A stretch of DNA of 59,291 bases from the NCBI RefSeq assembly GCF_030532265.1, contig NZ_JAUNLM010000009.1, positions 1 to 59,291 of the forward strand, in the 5' to 3' direction. Every line of letters starts with the position of its first letter. The stretch's first letter is position 1. Below, piece after piece: positions 1 to 9,461 of this stretch. A program made the translations under genes and the position numbers. Under the pieces are notes generated by a model. The model was not told where the DNA came from. It worked only from the letters and a program-made list of their open reading frames with translations, and ran no database searches. Source of the DNA: Clostridium sp. (GTDB lineage Bacteria > Bacillota > Clostridia > Clostridiales > Clostridiaceae).

Positions 1-298
1 TATAATCTTTATAATTTAGACTATTTTCTAAAATAATTAAATGCTTTCTACTCTCTATACATTTTATTAAATTATCTAAAGTTAAAATACTTTCCTCTAA
101 ATACACAACTAAATTTATGTCATCATCTTTTAGTATTTCATTTATATTTGTAATTAAAATATCTTCTAATAAACTAATATCATACTCCTTTATTGAATTA
201 ATATTTTTAACTAAAATTTTTGATATTTCTATATTTTTATTAGATAAAAGCTTTTTTGTAATATTATTAAAACCTATTAATGCAATTTTATTCCCCAT
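1..298 (-). CDS. Homoserine dehydrogenase-like protein, N-terminal part (cut by window edge)
   Basis: An ATG at 298 follows AGGGGG by about seven bases. The frame then stays open for 99 codons to the left edge, so the C-terminus is outside the window. The start MGNKIALIGFNNI reads like a Rossmann strand-loop-helix. A later stretch, about residues 60-90 (DINLVVYLEE, then a helix and KHLIILEN), resembles the homoserine dehydrogenase pattern D-I-V-VE followed by AGKHVVTANK. The glycine-rich loop is poor (GFNNITKK instead of GxGxVG), so cofactor binding is uncertain and this may be a divergent or regulatory relative. The family assignment is an inference from a fragment. Confidence 0.5.
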   Translation of the reverse strand, partial: MGNKIALIGFNNITKKLLSNKNIEISKILVKNINSIKEYDISLLEDILITNINEILKDDDINLVVYLEESILTLDNLIKCIESRKHLIILENSLNYKDY

Positions 299-378
299 AT
301 TTATCCCCCTTAATTTAAAAACATTCCCTTACACAATATTATATATTCTAATGTAATTTTTTTCCATATTTATATATG

Positions 379-414
379 AAAAAAGCTTAGTTTTTTATTT
401 ACAAAACTAAGCTT
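379..414 (-). terminator. Rho-independent terminator of the SH3b/P60 gene
   Basis: A perfect 12-bp stem (AAGCTTAGTTTT with its complement) and an 8-base loop end in six T on the minus strand. It lies directly after the stop of the peptidase gene. Confidence 0.85.
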
Positions 415-420
415 AATATT

Positions 421-2160
421 TTAATTTAATATTCTTCTTGCTCTACCTATACGGCTCCAAGGAACACTTGCTATTTTAACATAATCATGTGATTTTGGAG
501 CTTCAATCCATTGACCATTTCCTATATACATACCAACATGTTGAAGATTTCCATAAAATAATAAATCACCTGGTCTTACATCATTTAATGATACTTCTCT
601 ACCAGCATTTATTTGTGAATATGTTGATCCTCCAATATTTATTCCAATTTGTCTAAATCCCCAATATAATAATCCTGAACAATCAAATGCTCTATATCCA
701 TTATTTATATATTTAGAAGGTATATTATATTTTCCAGCAGCTGCTGCATCAGGGAACATATTTTTAAACATTTTCAAACTGTCATGTGTTATTATTTCCC
801 CTTTACCTCCCCATATATATGGAGATCCTATCTGTTGTTTTAATATATTAAACACAGTTTCAAAAGATGCTGATGTTGATGTAGATCCTGAACTATTAAC
901 TTCATTTTTATCAATTATTTTTATATATTCTGAACTTGCATAACCAACTTTTCCATTTGCATTTACTTTATACCAGCTTCCACTTCTTGCTGTAATTTTA
1001 AAAGTTTCTCCTGGGAATAAGTATCCAACAACAGAACTACTTGTACTTGGTGACTGTCTAAGTCTTAAACTTGTTGATACATTTACTACTTTTCCATATT
1101 CACCTAAAGCTTCACTGCTACTATTATTACTTGAATTACTATCTACTGTTGAATTTCCAACTATTTTTACATAATCTTGATGAACATATCCAGTTGTTCC
1201 GTTATGTTTTATTTTATACCATGAACCACTTTTTCCTAATATATCAAAAGTTTGTCCTGATAAAAGATACGCAACAACAGAGCTACTTGTACTTGGTGCA
1301 TTTCTAACTCTTAAGTTAGATGAAATATTTATAACTTGTCCTCTTTTTCCAGCTACATTGCTATTGCTTTCACTACTATTATTACTTGATGAATTATCTT
1401 CTCCTTGGCCTACTATTTTTACATAATCACTATGAATATAACCACTTGTACCTCTTGAATTTATTTTATACCAAGCACCACTTTTTCCTGTAATATTAAA
1501 CTTATCTCCGTTATATAAATATCCAATAACAGAAGTATTAGTTCCAGCACCACTTCTTATTCTAAGACTTGATGATACATTAACTACTTGTCCAACTTTT
1601 CCACCTAAAGATTCATTACTTGAACTATTACTACTATTATTGCTTCCTGATACTTTACTTACATAATCTTCATGAACATATCCAGTTATTCCATTATGCT
1701 TTATTTTATACCATGAACCACTTTTTCCTAATATATCAAAAGTATTTCCTTCATATAAATATCCAACTATTGAATTATTAGTTCCAGCACCACTTCTTAT
1801 TCTAAGGCTTGATGATACATTAACCACTTTTCCTTTTCCTGATTGTGATGATTCTGGACTTGAATTATTTGAACCTTCTTTTATATAATCTCCATGTGCA
1901 TAAGCTTTCTGACCTCTAAAGTCAATTTCATACCATGCTCCTACTTTTTTAATAATATTTACTTTTTCTCCATTACGTAAATATCCTAATATATTTGAAT
2001 CTGTATTTGGTTTAGATCTTACTCTAAGATTAGTTTCAACATTTACAACATAACCTACTTTATGTTCATCTGCATGAGCAGTAACTCCATCATGAAGTAA
2101 AATAGTTCCAGCACTAGCTGATGTTGCAAGCATTAATGCCACAATTTTTTTCTTATCCAT
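421..2160 (-). CDS. Secreted NlpC/P60 cell-wall peptidase with five SH3b repeats
   Basis: A 579-aa exported enzyme expected to cut peptidoglycan stem peptides (gamma-D-Glu-diamino acid endopeptidase family). Residues 1-30 are a signal peptide with a likely AHA/D cut. Five bacterial SH3 repeats follow at about 36-94, 108-171, 189-252, 273-336 and 359-422. Each opens with V-V-N-V...LR-x-R and is separated by Ser/Asn-rich linkers. The C-terminal domain, about 455-579, carries the catalytic Cys494 in DCSG and His541 in QHVG; EAP follows at 553-555. SH3b domains bind the wall, so five copies suggest tight surface retention. GGGAGTG precedes the ATG. The repeats are partly near-identical in DNA, for example 1205-1250 against 1705-1750. 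Confidence 0.93.
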   Translation of the reverse strand: MDKKKIVALMLATSASAGTILLHDGVTAHADEHKVGYVVNVETNLRVRSKPNTDSNILGYLRNGEKVNIIKKVGAWYEIDFRGQKAYAHGDYIKEGSNNSSPESSQSGKGKVVNVSSSLRIRSGAGTNNSIVGYLYEGNTFDILGKSGSWYKIKHNGITGYVHEDYVSKVSGSNNSSNSSSNESLGGKVGQVVNVSSSLRIRSGAGTNTSVIGYLYNGDKFNITGKSGAWYKINSRGTSGYIHSDYVKIVGQGEDNSSSNNSSESNSNVAGKRGQVINISSNLRVRNAPSTSSSVVAYLLSGQTFDILGKSGSWYKIKHNGTTGYVHQDYVKIVGNSTVDSNSSNNSSSEALGEYGKVVNVSTSLRLRQSPSTSSSVVGYLFPGETFKITARSGSWYKVNANGKVGYASSEYIKIIDKNEVNSSGSTSTSASFETVFNILKQQIGSPYIWGGKGEIITHDSLKMFKNMFPDAAAAGKYNIPSKYINNGYRAFDCSGLLYWGFRQIGINIGGSTYSQINAGREVSLNDVRPGDLLFYGNLQHVGMYIGNGQWIEAPKSHDYVKIASVPWSRIGRARRILN

Positions 2161-2304
2161 TATATCACTCCCATATAACCAAGTATAACACCTTACAAAT
2201 TAATTCTACTTTATTTTAACATATTTTTAAAGAAATTTTTATTTCTTTTTCCAATTTAAAACATTTTGTTAACTTATTAACCTAAATTACTTATTTTTTG
2301 TAAA

Positions 2305-3087
2305 TTAAAGTCTCATTGGTAATGTACTACAGCAAACACTCCCACCTAATTTAACTATTTCATCATATTCACAAAATATAACTTTATAACCTGCTTTTCT
2401 TAATATTCTTGTAACTTCTATATCTGTAGCTATTATTCTCTTTTTATCTAAAACTACAAAATTAGGCCCTAAGTTATCTACACTCTCTTTTGATATATAA
2501 TATAAATTTTTTATTCTACTTTTTATTTCATCAATATCATATACATAATCACTTACTACTGCTGACTTTCTATCTATAGAATTAAATACACAATCTAAAT
2601 GTAAGTTATTTTCACTATCAAATCTTATTGGAACTATTTCATATTTTAAATTTTTTTCTTCTACATAGTCTCTTAATTCATAAACTGCAGCTTCTGTTGT
2701 TCTTTGACTTATTCCAACAAAAACTGTATTACCACATATAATAATATCCCCGCCCTCTATATTATTTTCAAATATATAGTAATTTGTTCTATTTCTTTCT
2801 ATATAATTTACTAATTTTTTAGTTTCACTTTTTCTAGATGCATTTCTTAAATTGCATATAAACATAATATTACCTAAAGAAAATCCTAAATCTCTAGTAA
2901 ATAACTCACTAATACATCTTTCTGTATTTAAAAACTTAAATTTAATATTTTCTTCAGTTAATATATTAAGTAAATTATTATAGTTATCTAATGCCCTTTC
3001 TTTACTAAAATTATTTCTATATCTATTATTTTTATCTATATCTATAAAACTTGGATATCTCATTAAAATATAATCTATTTCTCTCAT
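2305..3087 (-). CDS. DDAH-like amidinotransferase-superfamily hydrolase
   Basis: A 260-aa protein of the guanidino-modifying superfamily (dimethylarginine dimethylaminohydrolase / arginine deiminase fold). Visible landmarks are FTRD at 63-66, EGGDI at about 111-115, the likely catalytic His163 in NLHLDCVFN, and a C-terminal GGSVCCSTLPM with the nucleophile at Cys252 or Cys253. The family acts on arginine or related guanidino compounds; the substrate cannot be read from sequence. I placed the start at ATG 3087 because GAGGAAGG lies five bases upstream. A longer frame from 3150 would overlap the PHP gene. It follows the PHP gene by 40 bp, so the two are probably co-transcribed. Confidence 0.8.
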   Translation of the reverse strand: MREIDYILMRYPSFIDIDKNNRYRNNFSKERALDNYNNLLNILTEENIKFKFLNTERCISELFTRDLGFSLGNIMFICNLRNASRKSETKKLVNYIERNRTNYYIFENNIEGGDIIICGNTVFVGISQRTTEAAVYELRDYVEEKNLKYEIVPIRFDSENNLHLDCVFNSIDRKSAVVSDYVYDIDEIKSRIKNLYYISKESVDNLGPNFVVLDKKRIIATDIEVTRILRKAGYKVIFCEYDEIVKLGGSVCCSTLPMRL

Positions 3088-3127
3088 TTTTACCTTCCTC
3101 TTCTGTCTAGTATTACTAATTATTCTT

Positions 3128-3796
3128 TCAAAAACCAAATAATTTGTCAATATTTTTTAATTCTAAATAAACGTTTCCTATCATCCCATGCTTCTCATGA
3201 CTATCAAATAATTTATGAAAATCTGAACCTGCTGTATATATATACCCATTTTCCTCTGCCAAATTCAAAAAGTATTTTGTATCTTTAATAGTATTTCTAG
3301 AGTGTATTGCTTCTATTCCATCAAAGTCAAACTTTAAAACTTCATTTAATATTCTTTTTCTCAAACATACAGGATGAGCTAATATAACTTTACCATTAAA
3401 CATTTTTAAAAACTTAATTCCATCCTCTAAAGAAATTTTACTCTTTTTCTTAGAAGTGACTTTTTCATCAAAAATTTTATTTTTAAATTCATTTATTTTT
3501 TTAAGCTTTAAAAGTTTTAATCCATCTAGGAACTTTTTATTTTTATATATTTTTGAATTAAAATATCCAAGTATATGAACCCTATTCCCTTTATATCTAG
3601 TAGATAACTCTATAGCTGGAACAACTTTAATATTTACTTTTTTAGATTCCTTAATAGCTTCCTCTACTCCATCTACAGTATTATGATCAGATATTGATAT
3701 TACATCTAAACCAACTCTTTTAGCTAATATAACTATTTCTTTTGGAGATAATTCTCCATCTGAATAACTAGAATGTATGTGAAAATCTCCTTTCAA
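3128..3796 (-). CDS. PHP-domain metal-dependent phosphoesterase
   Basis: A 222-aa protein filling a single PHP domain, a cytosolic metal-dependent phosphoesterase fold. Metal ligands can be followed in order: HIHSSYSDG (His6, His8, Asp13), SDHN (Asp37, His38), PAIE (Glu63), the HILGYF strand (His74), ILAHPV near 139, and GSDFH near 192. Relatives include nucleoside 3',5'-bisphosphate phosphatases and 5'-3' nucleases, but the substrate here is not determined. Translation probably starts at TTG 3796, eight bases after AAGGAG; no ATG gives the HIHSSYSDG motif intact. It is the first gene of a pair with the DDAH-like hydrolase. Confidence 0.88.
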   Translation of the reverse strand: MKGDFHIHSSYSDGELSPKEIVILAKRVGLDVISISDHNTVDGVEEAIKESKKVNIKVVPAIELSTRYKGNRVHILGYFNSKIYKNKKFLDGLKLLKLKKINEFKNKIFDEKVTSKKKSKISLEDGIKFLKMFNGKVILAHPVCLRKRILNEVLKFDFDGIEAIHSRNTIKDTKYFLNLAEENGYIYTAGSDFHKLFDSHEKHGMIGNVYLELKNIDKLFGF

Positions 3797-3863
3797 AACA
3801 ATTTCTCCTTATAAAATTACATATACAATTAATTTATTCATCTATATATAAAATTGTACATAT

Positions 3864-3902
3864 AAAAAAGCTATAAAGAAACATCTTCCTTCTAGCTTTT
3901 TT
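3864..3902 (-). terminator. Probable terminator after the small secreted protein gene
   Basis: AAAAAAGCTA and TAGCTTTTTT flank an imperfect stem, with a T run on both strands. It lies just downstream of the 3912-4358 gene. Confidence 0.55.
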
Positions 3903-3911
3903 GTTAATTTT

Positions 3912-4358
3912 TTATTTTTCTATTTTATTTATATCTTTTTCATCTATATCCTCTTTACTATCTGTTTCCTTTTCTAAATTTATATTACTTTTTGATATAT
4001 AAATCTTCTTTGCATTTACTTGAGGTGGATTTGATTTAGTCATCTTTTCATCTAATGAAGCACATATATAGTCTCCAACTTCGCACTTTACAGAATCACA
4101 CTTTGTATGTTTATTGCACTCTGTATAAATTTTAGTATCTTTATTTATTAAAAGAATAACCTTTCCTTTATATATATTGCATCCTTTTAAATATCCATCA
4201 ATAAGTACTCTAACATTTTTAGTATCTTTACATTCTTCTACCTGTTTAACTTCTCCTATAATAATAGGATTTTTAAGTTGGTTAGCAGATGCAGAAATAC
4301 TAAACATACTTAAAAATAAGGCTATAAATACTATGTATTTTTTTAACTGTTTTCTCAT
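3912..4358 (-). CDS. Small secreted cysteine-rich protein, function unknown
   Basis: I do not recognise a family. The 148-aa product has a clear signal peptide (KKYIVFIALFLSMF, likely cut after SASA near residue 25). The mature part carries six cysteines (VEEC, LKGC, YTEC, HTKC, SVKC, YICA), an even number that would suit disulfides outside the cell. The tail from about residue 125 is rich in Lys, Glu and Asp. AGGAGG lies seven bases before ATG 4358. It is transcribed alone, divergent from the gene at 4497. Confidence 0.75.
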   Translation of the reverse strand: MRKQLKKYIVFIALFLSMFSISASANQLKNPIIIGEVKQVEECKDTKNVRVLIDGYLKGCNIYKGKVILLINKDTKIYTECNKHTKCDSVKCEVGDYICASLDEKMTKSNPPQVNAKKIYISKSNINLEKETDSKEDIDEKDINKIEK

Positions 4359-4496
4359 ATATTTTCCTCCTAACTTAATAATACAAAAGTTATTTTTACC
4401 TTAAGTTTATTTTAATATTCATCCCTATCATAGGAAACGTTTACTTACCAAATGTATATAATATACTAATATTACTTTTATGGAGAATAATTTAAT

Positions 4497-4871
4497 ATGC
4501 AAAAATATGAAATATTTCAAAGAGGTAAATGTTTAATTTTATACTCTTTAATTTTAATTTTTTTAGCATTTTTTATATCAATCATTTCTAATTTTGTATA
4601 TTCTGATGTACTTCTTATATTAGGAATTATTTTCTCTATAATTGGTGGTTTTTCTATTTCTGGTGGATTTCATATTGGAAACGGTATTAACACTTTAGGT
4701 CAAAGCAATTCTCAATACGTATCTAAAACTAATTTAGAAATGGTTCACCATGAAAAAGAATCACTTGATAGGGCAAATAATGCTCTAAGAACTACTATAT
4801 TTGATGTTAAATTCCATAGTGCTGAATTAATGCTTAGTGGAATACTATGTATTATAATAAGTTTAAGTTAA
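4497..4871 (+). CDS. Small membrane protein, function unknown
   Basis: A 124-aa protein with hydrophobic segments at about 12-32, 37-58 and 108-124, separated by a polar stretch (about 70-100) containing HHEKESLDRANN. No family is recognised. GGAGAA sits eight bases before the ATG, and a strong terminator follows the stop. The polar loop and paired N-terminal helices suggest a small inner-membrane protein; nothing points to a specific role. The spacer to the divergent gene contains an AAACGTTT palindrome near 4434. Confidence 0.65.
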   Translation: MQKYEIFQRGKCLILYSLILIFLAFFISIISNFVYSDVLLILGIIFSIIGGFSISGGFHIGNGINTLGQSNSQYVSKTNLEMVHHEKESLDRANNALRTTIFDVKFHSAELMLSGILCIIISLS

Positions 4872-4874
4872 TAT

Positions 4875-4912
4875 AAAAACACCCAGAAAATTAATATTTT
4901 CTGGGTGTGATT
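4875..4912. terminator. Bidirectional terminator between the small membrane gene and aspS
   Basis: A 13-bp perfect stem (ACACCCAGAAAAT with its complement) and a 4-base loop. T-rich tracts follow on both strands, serving convergent genes. Confidence 0.88.
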
Positions 4913-4916
4913 TTAA

Positions 4917-6710
4917 TTATTCTTCATTCTCTTCTTTTAAATTTATTGATATTCCAAGCTCATTTAATTGCTTTTCATCTACAATGTTTGGAGCTTCACT
5001 TAAATAACAATATGCATTTTGGTTTTTAGGGAATGCTATAACATCTTTTATATTATCAGTTCCTGCTAAGAACATTATCATTCTATCTAATCCAAATGCT
5101 AATCCGCCATGTGGTGGTGGACCAAATTTGAATGCTTCTAGTAAGAAACCAAATCTCTTCCAAGCTTCTTCCATTGTAAATCCTAAAGCTTTAAACATTC
5201 TTTCTTGAAGTTCAGTGTCATGAATTCTTATTGATCCTCCACCTAACTCTTCTCCATTTAAAACTAAGTCATATGCAATTGATCTTACTTTTCCTGGTTC
5301 AGTTTCTAAATACTTTAAGTCTTCTTCCATTGGTGCTGTGAATGGATGGTGACATGCAGTGTATCTTTCTTCTTCTTCACTATATTCAAATAATGGGAAC
5401 TCTGTAATCCAAGTGAAATTAAATTCATTTTTATCTTTTATTAAATCAAGCTTTTTAGCAAGTTCTAATCTTAATGCTCCTAAGCTTTGGAATACTACTG
5501 AATTTTTGTCTGCAACTATTAAAACTAAATCGTTAGTGTTAGCTGAAACTTTTTCTAAAAGATTAGTCATTTGTTCTTCTGTTAAGAACTTAGCTATTGG
5601 AGATTGTATTCCATCTTCTTTAACTTTAATCCATGCAAGTCCCTTAGCTTTATAAGTTTTTACAAATTCACCAAGTCTATCAATATCTTTTCTTCCCATA
5701 GAAGCTCCACCTTCTACACAAAGACATCTAACTGACCCACCATTTTCTAAAGGTTCTTTAAATACTTTAAAATCAACATCTTTAACTACTTCTGATATAT
5801 CTTGTATCTTCATTCCAAATCTTAAATCTGGTTTATCTGATCCGTAGCTTTCCATTGCTTCTTTAAAAGTCATTCTCTTAATTGGAAGTTTAACTTCATG
5901 ACCTAAAACTTCTTTAAATACATGAGCTATTAATCCTTCATTTAAAGCCATTACATCTTCTTGCTCAACAAAACTCATTTCTAAGTCAACTTGAGTAAAC
6001 TCTGGTTGTCTATTTGCTCTTAAATCTTCATCTCTAAAACATTTAGTTATTTGATAATATTTATCAAATCCTGAAACCATTAATAATTGCTTAAATATTT
6101 GAGGTGATTGTGGAAGTGCATAAAACATTCCTGGATAATTTCTTGAAGGAACTAAGTAATCTCTTGCACCTTCTGGAGTACTTTTTGTAAGTACTGGAGT
6201 TTCAACTTCTAAAAATCCACAATTATCTAAATAATCTCTTATTGCCTTAGTAGTCCTATTTCTTATCATAAATATTTTTTGCATATCTGGTCTTCTAAGG
6301 TCTAAATATCTATACTTTAATCTTATATTCTCAGCTGCATCTAGTCCTTCTTTTATATATATTGGAGGTGTTTCTGATTCTGAAAGAATTCTTATATCCT
6401 CACATTTTAATTCTACAAGTCCTGTAGGTAATTCTTTATTTGGAGCTTCTCTAAGTACTACCTCACCAGTAACTGCTATACAATATTCTGGTCTAACTCC
6501 TTTTGCTTTTTCGAAAACTTCTTCAGTAACATCATCTCCAAATACTACTTGCATTATTCCAGTTCTATCTCTTAAATCTATAAACTGTAAGCCTCCAAGT
6601 TTTCTATTTCTTTGAACCCATCCCATTAAGGTAATTTTCTTACCTACATGCTCTTCTCTAGGTTCACCACACATCATTGTTCTCTTTAATCCACTAAGTG
6701 ATTCTGCCAT
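4917..6710 (-). CDS. aspS: Aspartyl-tRNA synthetase
   Basis: A cytosolic class II synthetase that charges tRNA-Asp with aspartate. It has the OB-fold anticodon-binding domain (about 1-110), class II motif 2 (FRDEDLRANRQPEFTQ), a bacterial GAD insertion in the middle, and motif 3 (GLAFGLDRM) near the C-terminus. I chose ATG 6710 (MAESLSGLKR, 597 aa), because GGAGG is nine bases upstream. An in-frame ATG at 6749 would add 13 residues without a comparable site. It is the last gene of the dtd-MBL-hemZ-hisS-aspS run, 52 bp after hisS. Bacteria that make Asn-tRNA indirectly use a relaxed enzyme; I could not decide which type this is. Confidence 0.97.
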   Translation of the reverse strand: MAESLSGLKRTMMCGEPREEHVGKKITLMGWVQRNRKLGGLQFIDLRDRTGIMQVVFGDDVTEEVFEKAKGVRPEYCIAVTGEVVLREAPNKELPTGLVELKCEDIRILSESETPPIYIKEGLDAAENIRLKYRYLDLRRPDMQKIFMIRNRTTKAIRDYLDNCGFLEVETPVLTKSTPEGARDYLVPSRNYPGMFYALPQSPQIFKQLLMVSGFDKYYQITKCFRDEDLRANRQPEFTQVDLEMSFVEQEDVMALNEGLIAHVFKEVLGHEVKLPIKRMTFKEAMESYGSDKPDLRFGMKIQDISEVVKDVDFKVFKEPLENGGSVRCLCVEGGASMGRKDIDRLGEFVKTYKAKGLAWIKVKEDGIQSPIAKFLTEEQMTNLLEKVSANTNDLVLIVADKNSVVFQSLGALRLELAKKLDLIKDKNEFNFTWITEFPLFEYSEEEERYTACHHPFTAPMEEDLKYLETEPGKVRSIAYDLVLNGEELGGGSIRIHDTELQERMFKALGFTMEEAWKRFGFLLEAFKFGPPPHGGLAFGLDRMIMFLAGTDNIKDVIAFPKNQNAYCYLSEAPNIVDEKQLNELGISINLKEENEE

Positions 6711-6762
6711 ATGTGATTCCTCCATATCTATATTATTTTTTCTCTGCAAGCTAAAACAAATT

Positions 6763-8013
6763 TTAAGCTTTAATAAGCTCTTTTATTTTTTCTAAATCAT
6801 CTAAGCTTAATTCAAATTGTTCTCCATCACTCATTCTCTTAAATTTAGCTTTTCTATTTTGAAGTTCATCATCACCTAAAACAACATTGAATTTTGCCCC
6901 TATTTTATTCGCATATTTCATTTCTGCTTTAAAGCTTCTTCCTGCATGATTTATTTCTGAACTTACTCCAATTTCTCTTAAAGCATGAGCTAGCCTAAAT
7001 GCTTCCTTAGCCCCTTCTTCTCCCCTAGCTGCTAAATAAAGTTCTACTGTTGGATCCTCATTTATAACTATACCTTCTTTTTCAATAGCAAGTATAAGTC
7101 TTTCTATTCCCATACCAAATCCAACTGCTGGTGTTTCTGGTCCACCAATTTCTTCTATTAGCTTATCATATCTTCCCCCTCCACATACTGTGAAGTCTGA
7201 ATTTAATATTTCAAATATTGTTTTTGTATAATAATCAAGTCCTCTAACAATTCCTGGATCAACTGTATAAGGTATACCTAAAATATCTAAATATTCCTTT
7301 ACCTTATCAAAATGATCACTACATTCATCACAAATATAATCCAATATTATTGGAGCACTTTTAGTTATTTCTTTACACTTATGTTCTTTACAATCTAATA
7401 TTCTCATTGGATTTTTGTTAAATCTTGTTTTACAAGTTGGACATAAGTTATCATAATTTTCTTCTAAAAATTTCTTTAATGCATCATTATATTTAGGTCT
7501 ACAATTTGGACATCCTAAATTATTTATATTAAGACTTAATCCTTTAAGCCCTATCTTTTTTAATATAGTCATAGCAAGAGCCATAACTTCTGCATCTATT
7601 GAAGGCTTTTCACTTCCAAACATTTCAATTCCATATTGATGGAATTGTCTATATCTTCCTTTTTGCGCTTTCTCATATCTAAAACATGGTGTTATATAGA
7701 AAAGTTTTGTTGGTTGTGCTTCATTAAATAATCTATTTTCAATAAAAGCTCTAACAGCTGGAGCTGTTCCTTCAGGTTTTAAAGTAATACTTCTACCACC
7801 TTTATCTTCAAAAGTATACATTTCCTTTTGAACTATATCAGTTGTTTCTCCAACACCTCTTAAAAATAACTCAGTATGTTCAAACATTGGAGTTCTAATT
7901 TCTCTTATACCAAAATTTTTTGATATTTCTCTAAATATATTTTCAACGTAATGCCATTTATAAGCATCAACTGGTAACATATCTTTAGTACCTTTAGGTG
8001 CCTGTATTTCCAT
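6763..8013 (-). CDS. hisS: Histidyl-tRNA synthetase
   Basis: A 416-aa cytosolic class II enzyme that charges tRNA-His. The N-terminus [10 protein letters not shown]-like start, motif 2 ([18 protein letters not shown]), the histidine-specific loops including [11 protein letters not shown], and motif 3 (GFGMGIERL) are all visible. A C-terminal anticodon-binding domain covers about 325-416. A four-cysteine cluster at about 165-213 (CPNC, CPTC, CKEHKC) resembles zinc-type insertions seen in some clostridial HisRS. TAGGAGGAAAG precedes the ATG. It is followed by aspS, the arrangement common in Firmicutes. I see no T-box leader in the short upstream gap. Confidence 0.97.
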   Translation of the reverse strand: MEIQAPKGTKDMLPVDAYKWHYVENIFREISKNFGIREIRTPMFEHTELFLRGVGETTDIVQKEMYTFEDKGGRSITLKPEGTAPAVRAFIENRLFNEAQPTKLFYITPCFRYEKAQKGRYRQFHQYGIEMFGSEKPSIDAEVMALAMTILKKIGLKGLSLNINNLGCPNCRPKYNDALKKFLEENYDNLCPTCKTRFNKNPMRILDCKEHKCKEITKSAPIILDYICDECSDHFDKVKEYLDILGIPYTVDPGIVRGLDYYTKTIFEILNSDFTVCGGGRYDKLIEEIGGPETPAVGFGMGIERLILAIEKEGIVINEDPTVELYLAARGEEGAKEAFRLAHALREIGVSSEINHAGRSFKAEMKYANKIGAKFNVVLGDDELQNRKAKFKRMSDGEQFELSLDDLEKIKELIKA

Positions 8014-8024
8014 TATCTTTCCTC

Positions 8025-9452
8025 CTACTTATACAACGTATTTAGTAAATCTATTTTACCTTCAATCATTTCATCTATTCTATTTATATATTCTCTAACA
8101 TCTTTAACATTTGGAAATCTTTCAATTCTATTTTCTTCTCTAAATACAACTTTAGATACAGCATCAGCTCCAAGTGCTATTATACTTTGAGTATCTTCAA
8201 TCATTTGCATATTATATATACATTCTTTTCCCGCTTTAGAATATCCTATATTCTCCATATTTCCAACCATATTTTTTTGTCTATACATATAGTAAGGTAT
8301 AAGTTCTAAATCATTTGCTAGCTTTCTGCTTTCTTCATACATTTTTGAAATTTCATCTTGTGGTTTAATTCCAAGTCCTTTTTTAAGTATGAAATTTTCA
8401 TAAAGTCTAGAGCCTCTTTTTAATGAAAGTCCATGAACTGTTAAACTATCTGGATTAAGTTCTTTTATTTCATTTGCAGTTTTTATAGCTTCTTTAATAC
8501 CTTCTCCTGGAAGTCCTATTATCATATCCATATTAATATCTTTAAAACCTAATTCTCTTGCAATTTTAAATTTTTCTTTTACATCTTCTGAATTATGATT
8601 TCTTCCAATTAACTTTAATGTTTCATCATTCATAGTTTGAGGATTTATACTTATTCTAGAAACATTATATTTTTTCATAGTTTTAAGTTTTTCTAAAGTT
8701 ATTGAATCAGGTCTTCCACATTCAACAGTAAATTCTAATATACCTCTATTTACCACAAATGCATTATAAACCTTATTCATTATTTCTTCAAACTCTTCAT
8801 TAGATACTGATGTAGGAGTTCCTCCACCAAAATATACTGTTTCTATCTCTAACCCTTTTTTATCTACATATTCTTTAATTTTCTCTATTTCATAAGAAAG
8901 TGCATCTAAATATGGTTTTACAAGTTTTTTATTTCCTGATATAGGATTTGATGCAAAAGAACAATATAGACATCTAGTAGGGCAAAATGCCATTCCTATA
9001 TATATAGCTATTTTTTTATTATTTATATCTAAAAACTTTTCTTCTACCTTTGCAATATCAATGCAAAGTTTTGCTTTTTCTTCTAAAGCCATATGTTTTT
9101 CATAAAAATATTTTATTATTTCTTCTTCGCTTTTTCCTTCATTTAATAGTTTTAATGCAATTTTAGAAGGTCTTATTCCAACTAAAGTTCCCCATGGATA
9201 AATATCTCCCGTTAAACTTTTAAGTCCTTTAAAAATAGTTTTCTTTATTGTATCTTTTATATTTTCTTCTATTTTATCTTTTTCTTCAAAATTACCACTT
9301 TTAAAAACAACTTCATCTTTATTAATATCTACAGTGTAATCAAATTCATTTTCATTTTCAAATTTTATTTCATCTAAAGGAAAATATAAATTAAACATTT
9401 GATATACATCATATCTGTATTTTAAATCATTCAATCCTATATTAATTTTCAT
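8025..9452 (-). CDS. hemZ: HemZ-type radical SAM coproporphyrinogen dehydrogenase-like protein
   Basis: A 475-aa radical SAM enzyme of the HemN/HemZ family, which in B. subtilis is linked to oxygen-independent coproporphyrinogen III oxidation. The 4Fe-4S motif CPTRCLYC lies near residue 157, followed by YFGGGTPTS, the SAM-binding motif. The N-terminal 150 residues contain [11 protein letters not shown], a HemZ signature, and the C-terminal HemN-like domain follows. HemZ proteins sit at this locus in many clostridia even where a heme pathway is partial, so the true substrate is open. AAGGAG lies before ATG 9452. It is separated from hisS by 11 bp and from the MBL gene by 9. Confidence 0.88.
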   Translation of the reverse strand: MKINIGLNDLKYRYDVYQMFNLYFPLDEIKFENENEFDYTVDINKDEVVFKSGNFEEKDKIEENIKDTIKKTIFKGLKSLTGDIYPWGTLVGIRPSKIALKLLNEGKSEEEIIKYFYEKHMALEEKAKLCIDIAKVEEKFLDINNKKIAIYIGMAFCPTRCLYCSFASNPISGNKKLVKPYLDALSYEIEKIKEYVDKKGLEIETVYFGGGTPTSVSNEEFEEIMNKVYNAFVVNRGILEFTVECGRPDSITLEKLKTMKKYNVSRISINPQTMNDETLKLIGRNHNSEDVKEKFKIARELGFKDINMDMIIGLPGEGIKEAIKTANEIKELNPDSLTVHGLSLKRGSRLYENFILKKGLGIKPQDEISKMYEESRKLANDLELIPYYMYRQKNMVGNMENIGYSKAGKECIYNMQMIEDTQSIIALGADAVSKVVFREENRIERFPNVKDVREYINRIDEMIEGKIDLLNTLYK

Positions 9453-9461
9453 ATTTTCTCC

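Noticed and set aside
117-356. Open frame on the plus strand near the left edge
   Set aside because: It is antisense to the partial homoserine-dehydrogenase-like gene, lacks a ribosome-binding site, and has the Phe/Ile/Leu-rich bias typical of shadow frames.
1071-1830. Repeated blocks that could suggest a CRISPR array
   Set aside because: The spacing and translation show they encode SH3b domains; repeat units are about 250 bp and differ in sequence.
2226-2250. Short hairpin AAAGAAAT/ATTTCTTT between the P60 and DDAH genes
   Set aside because: The T run is on the plus strand, where no gene ends, and the loop-stem is weak.
4428-4442. AAACGTTT palindrome resembling a CcpA cre site
   Set aside because: Several positions differ from the cre consensus and neither gene is a clear carbon-control target.
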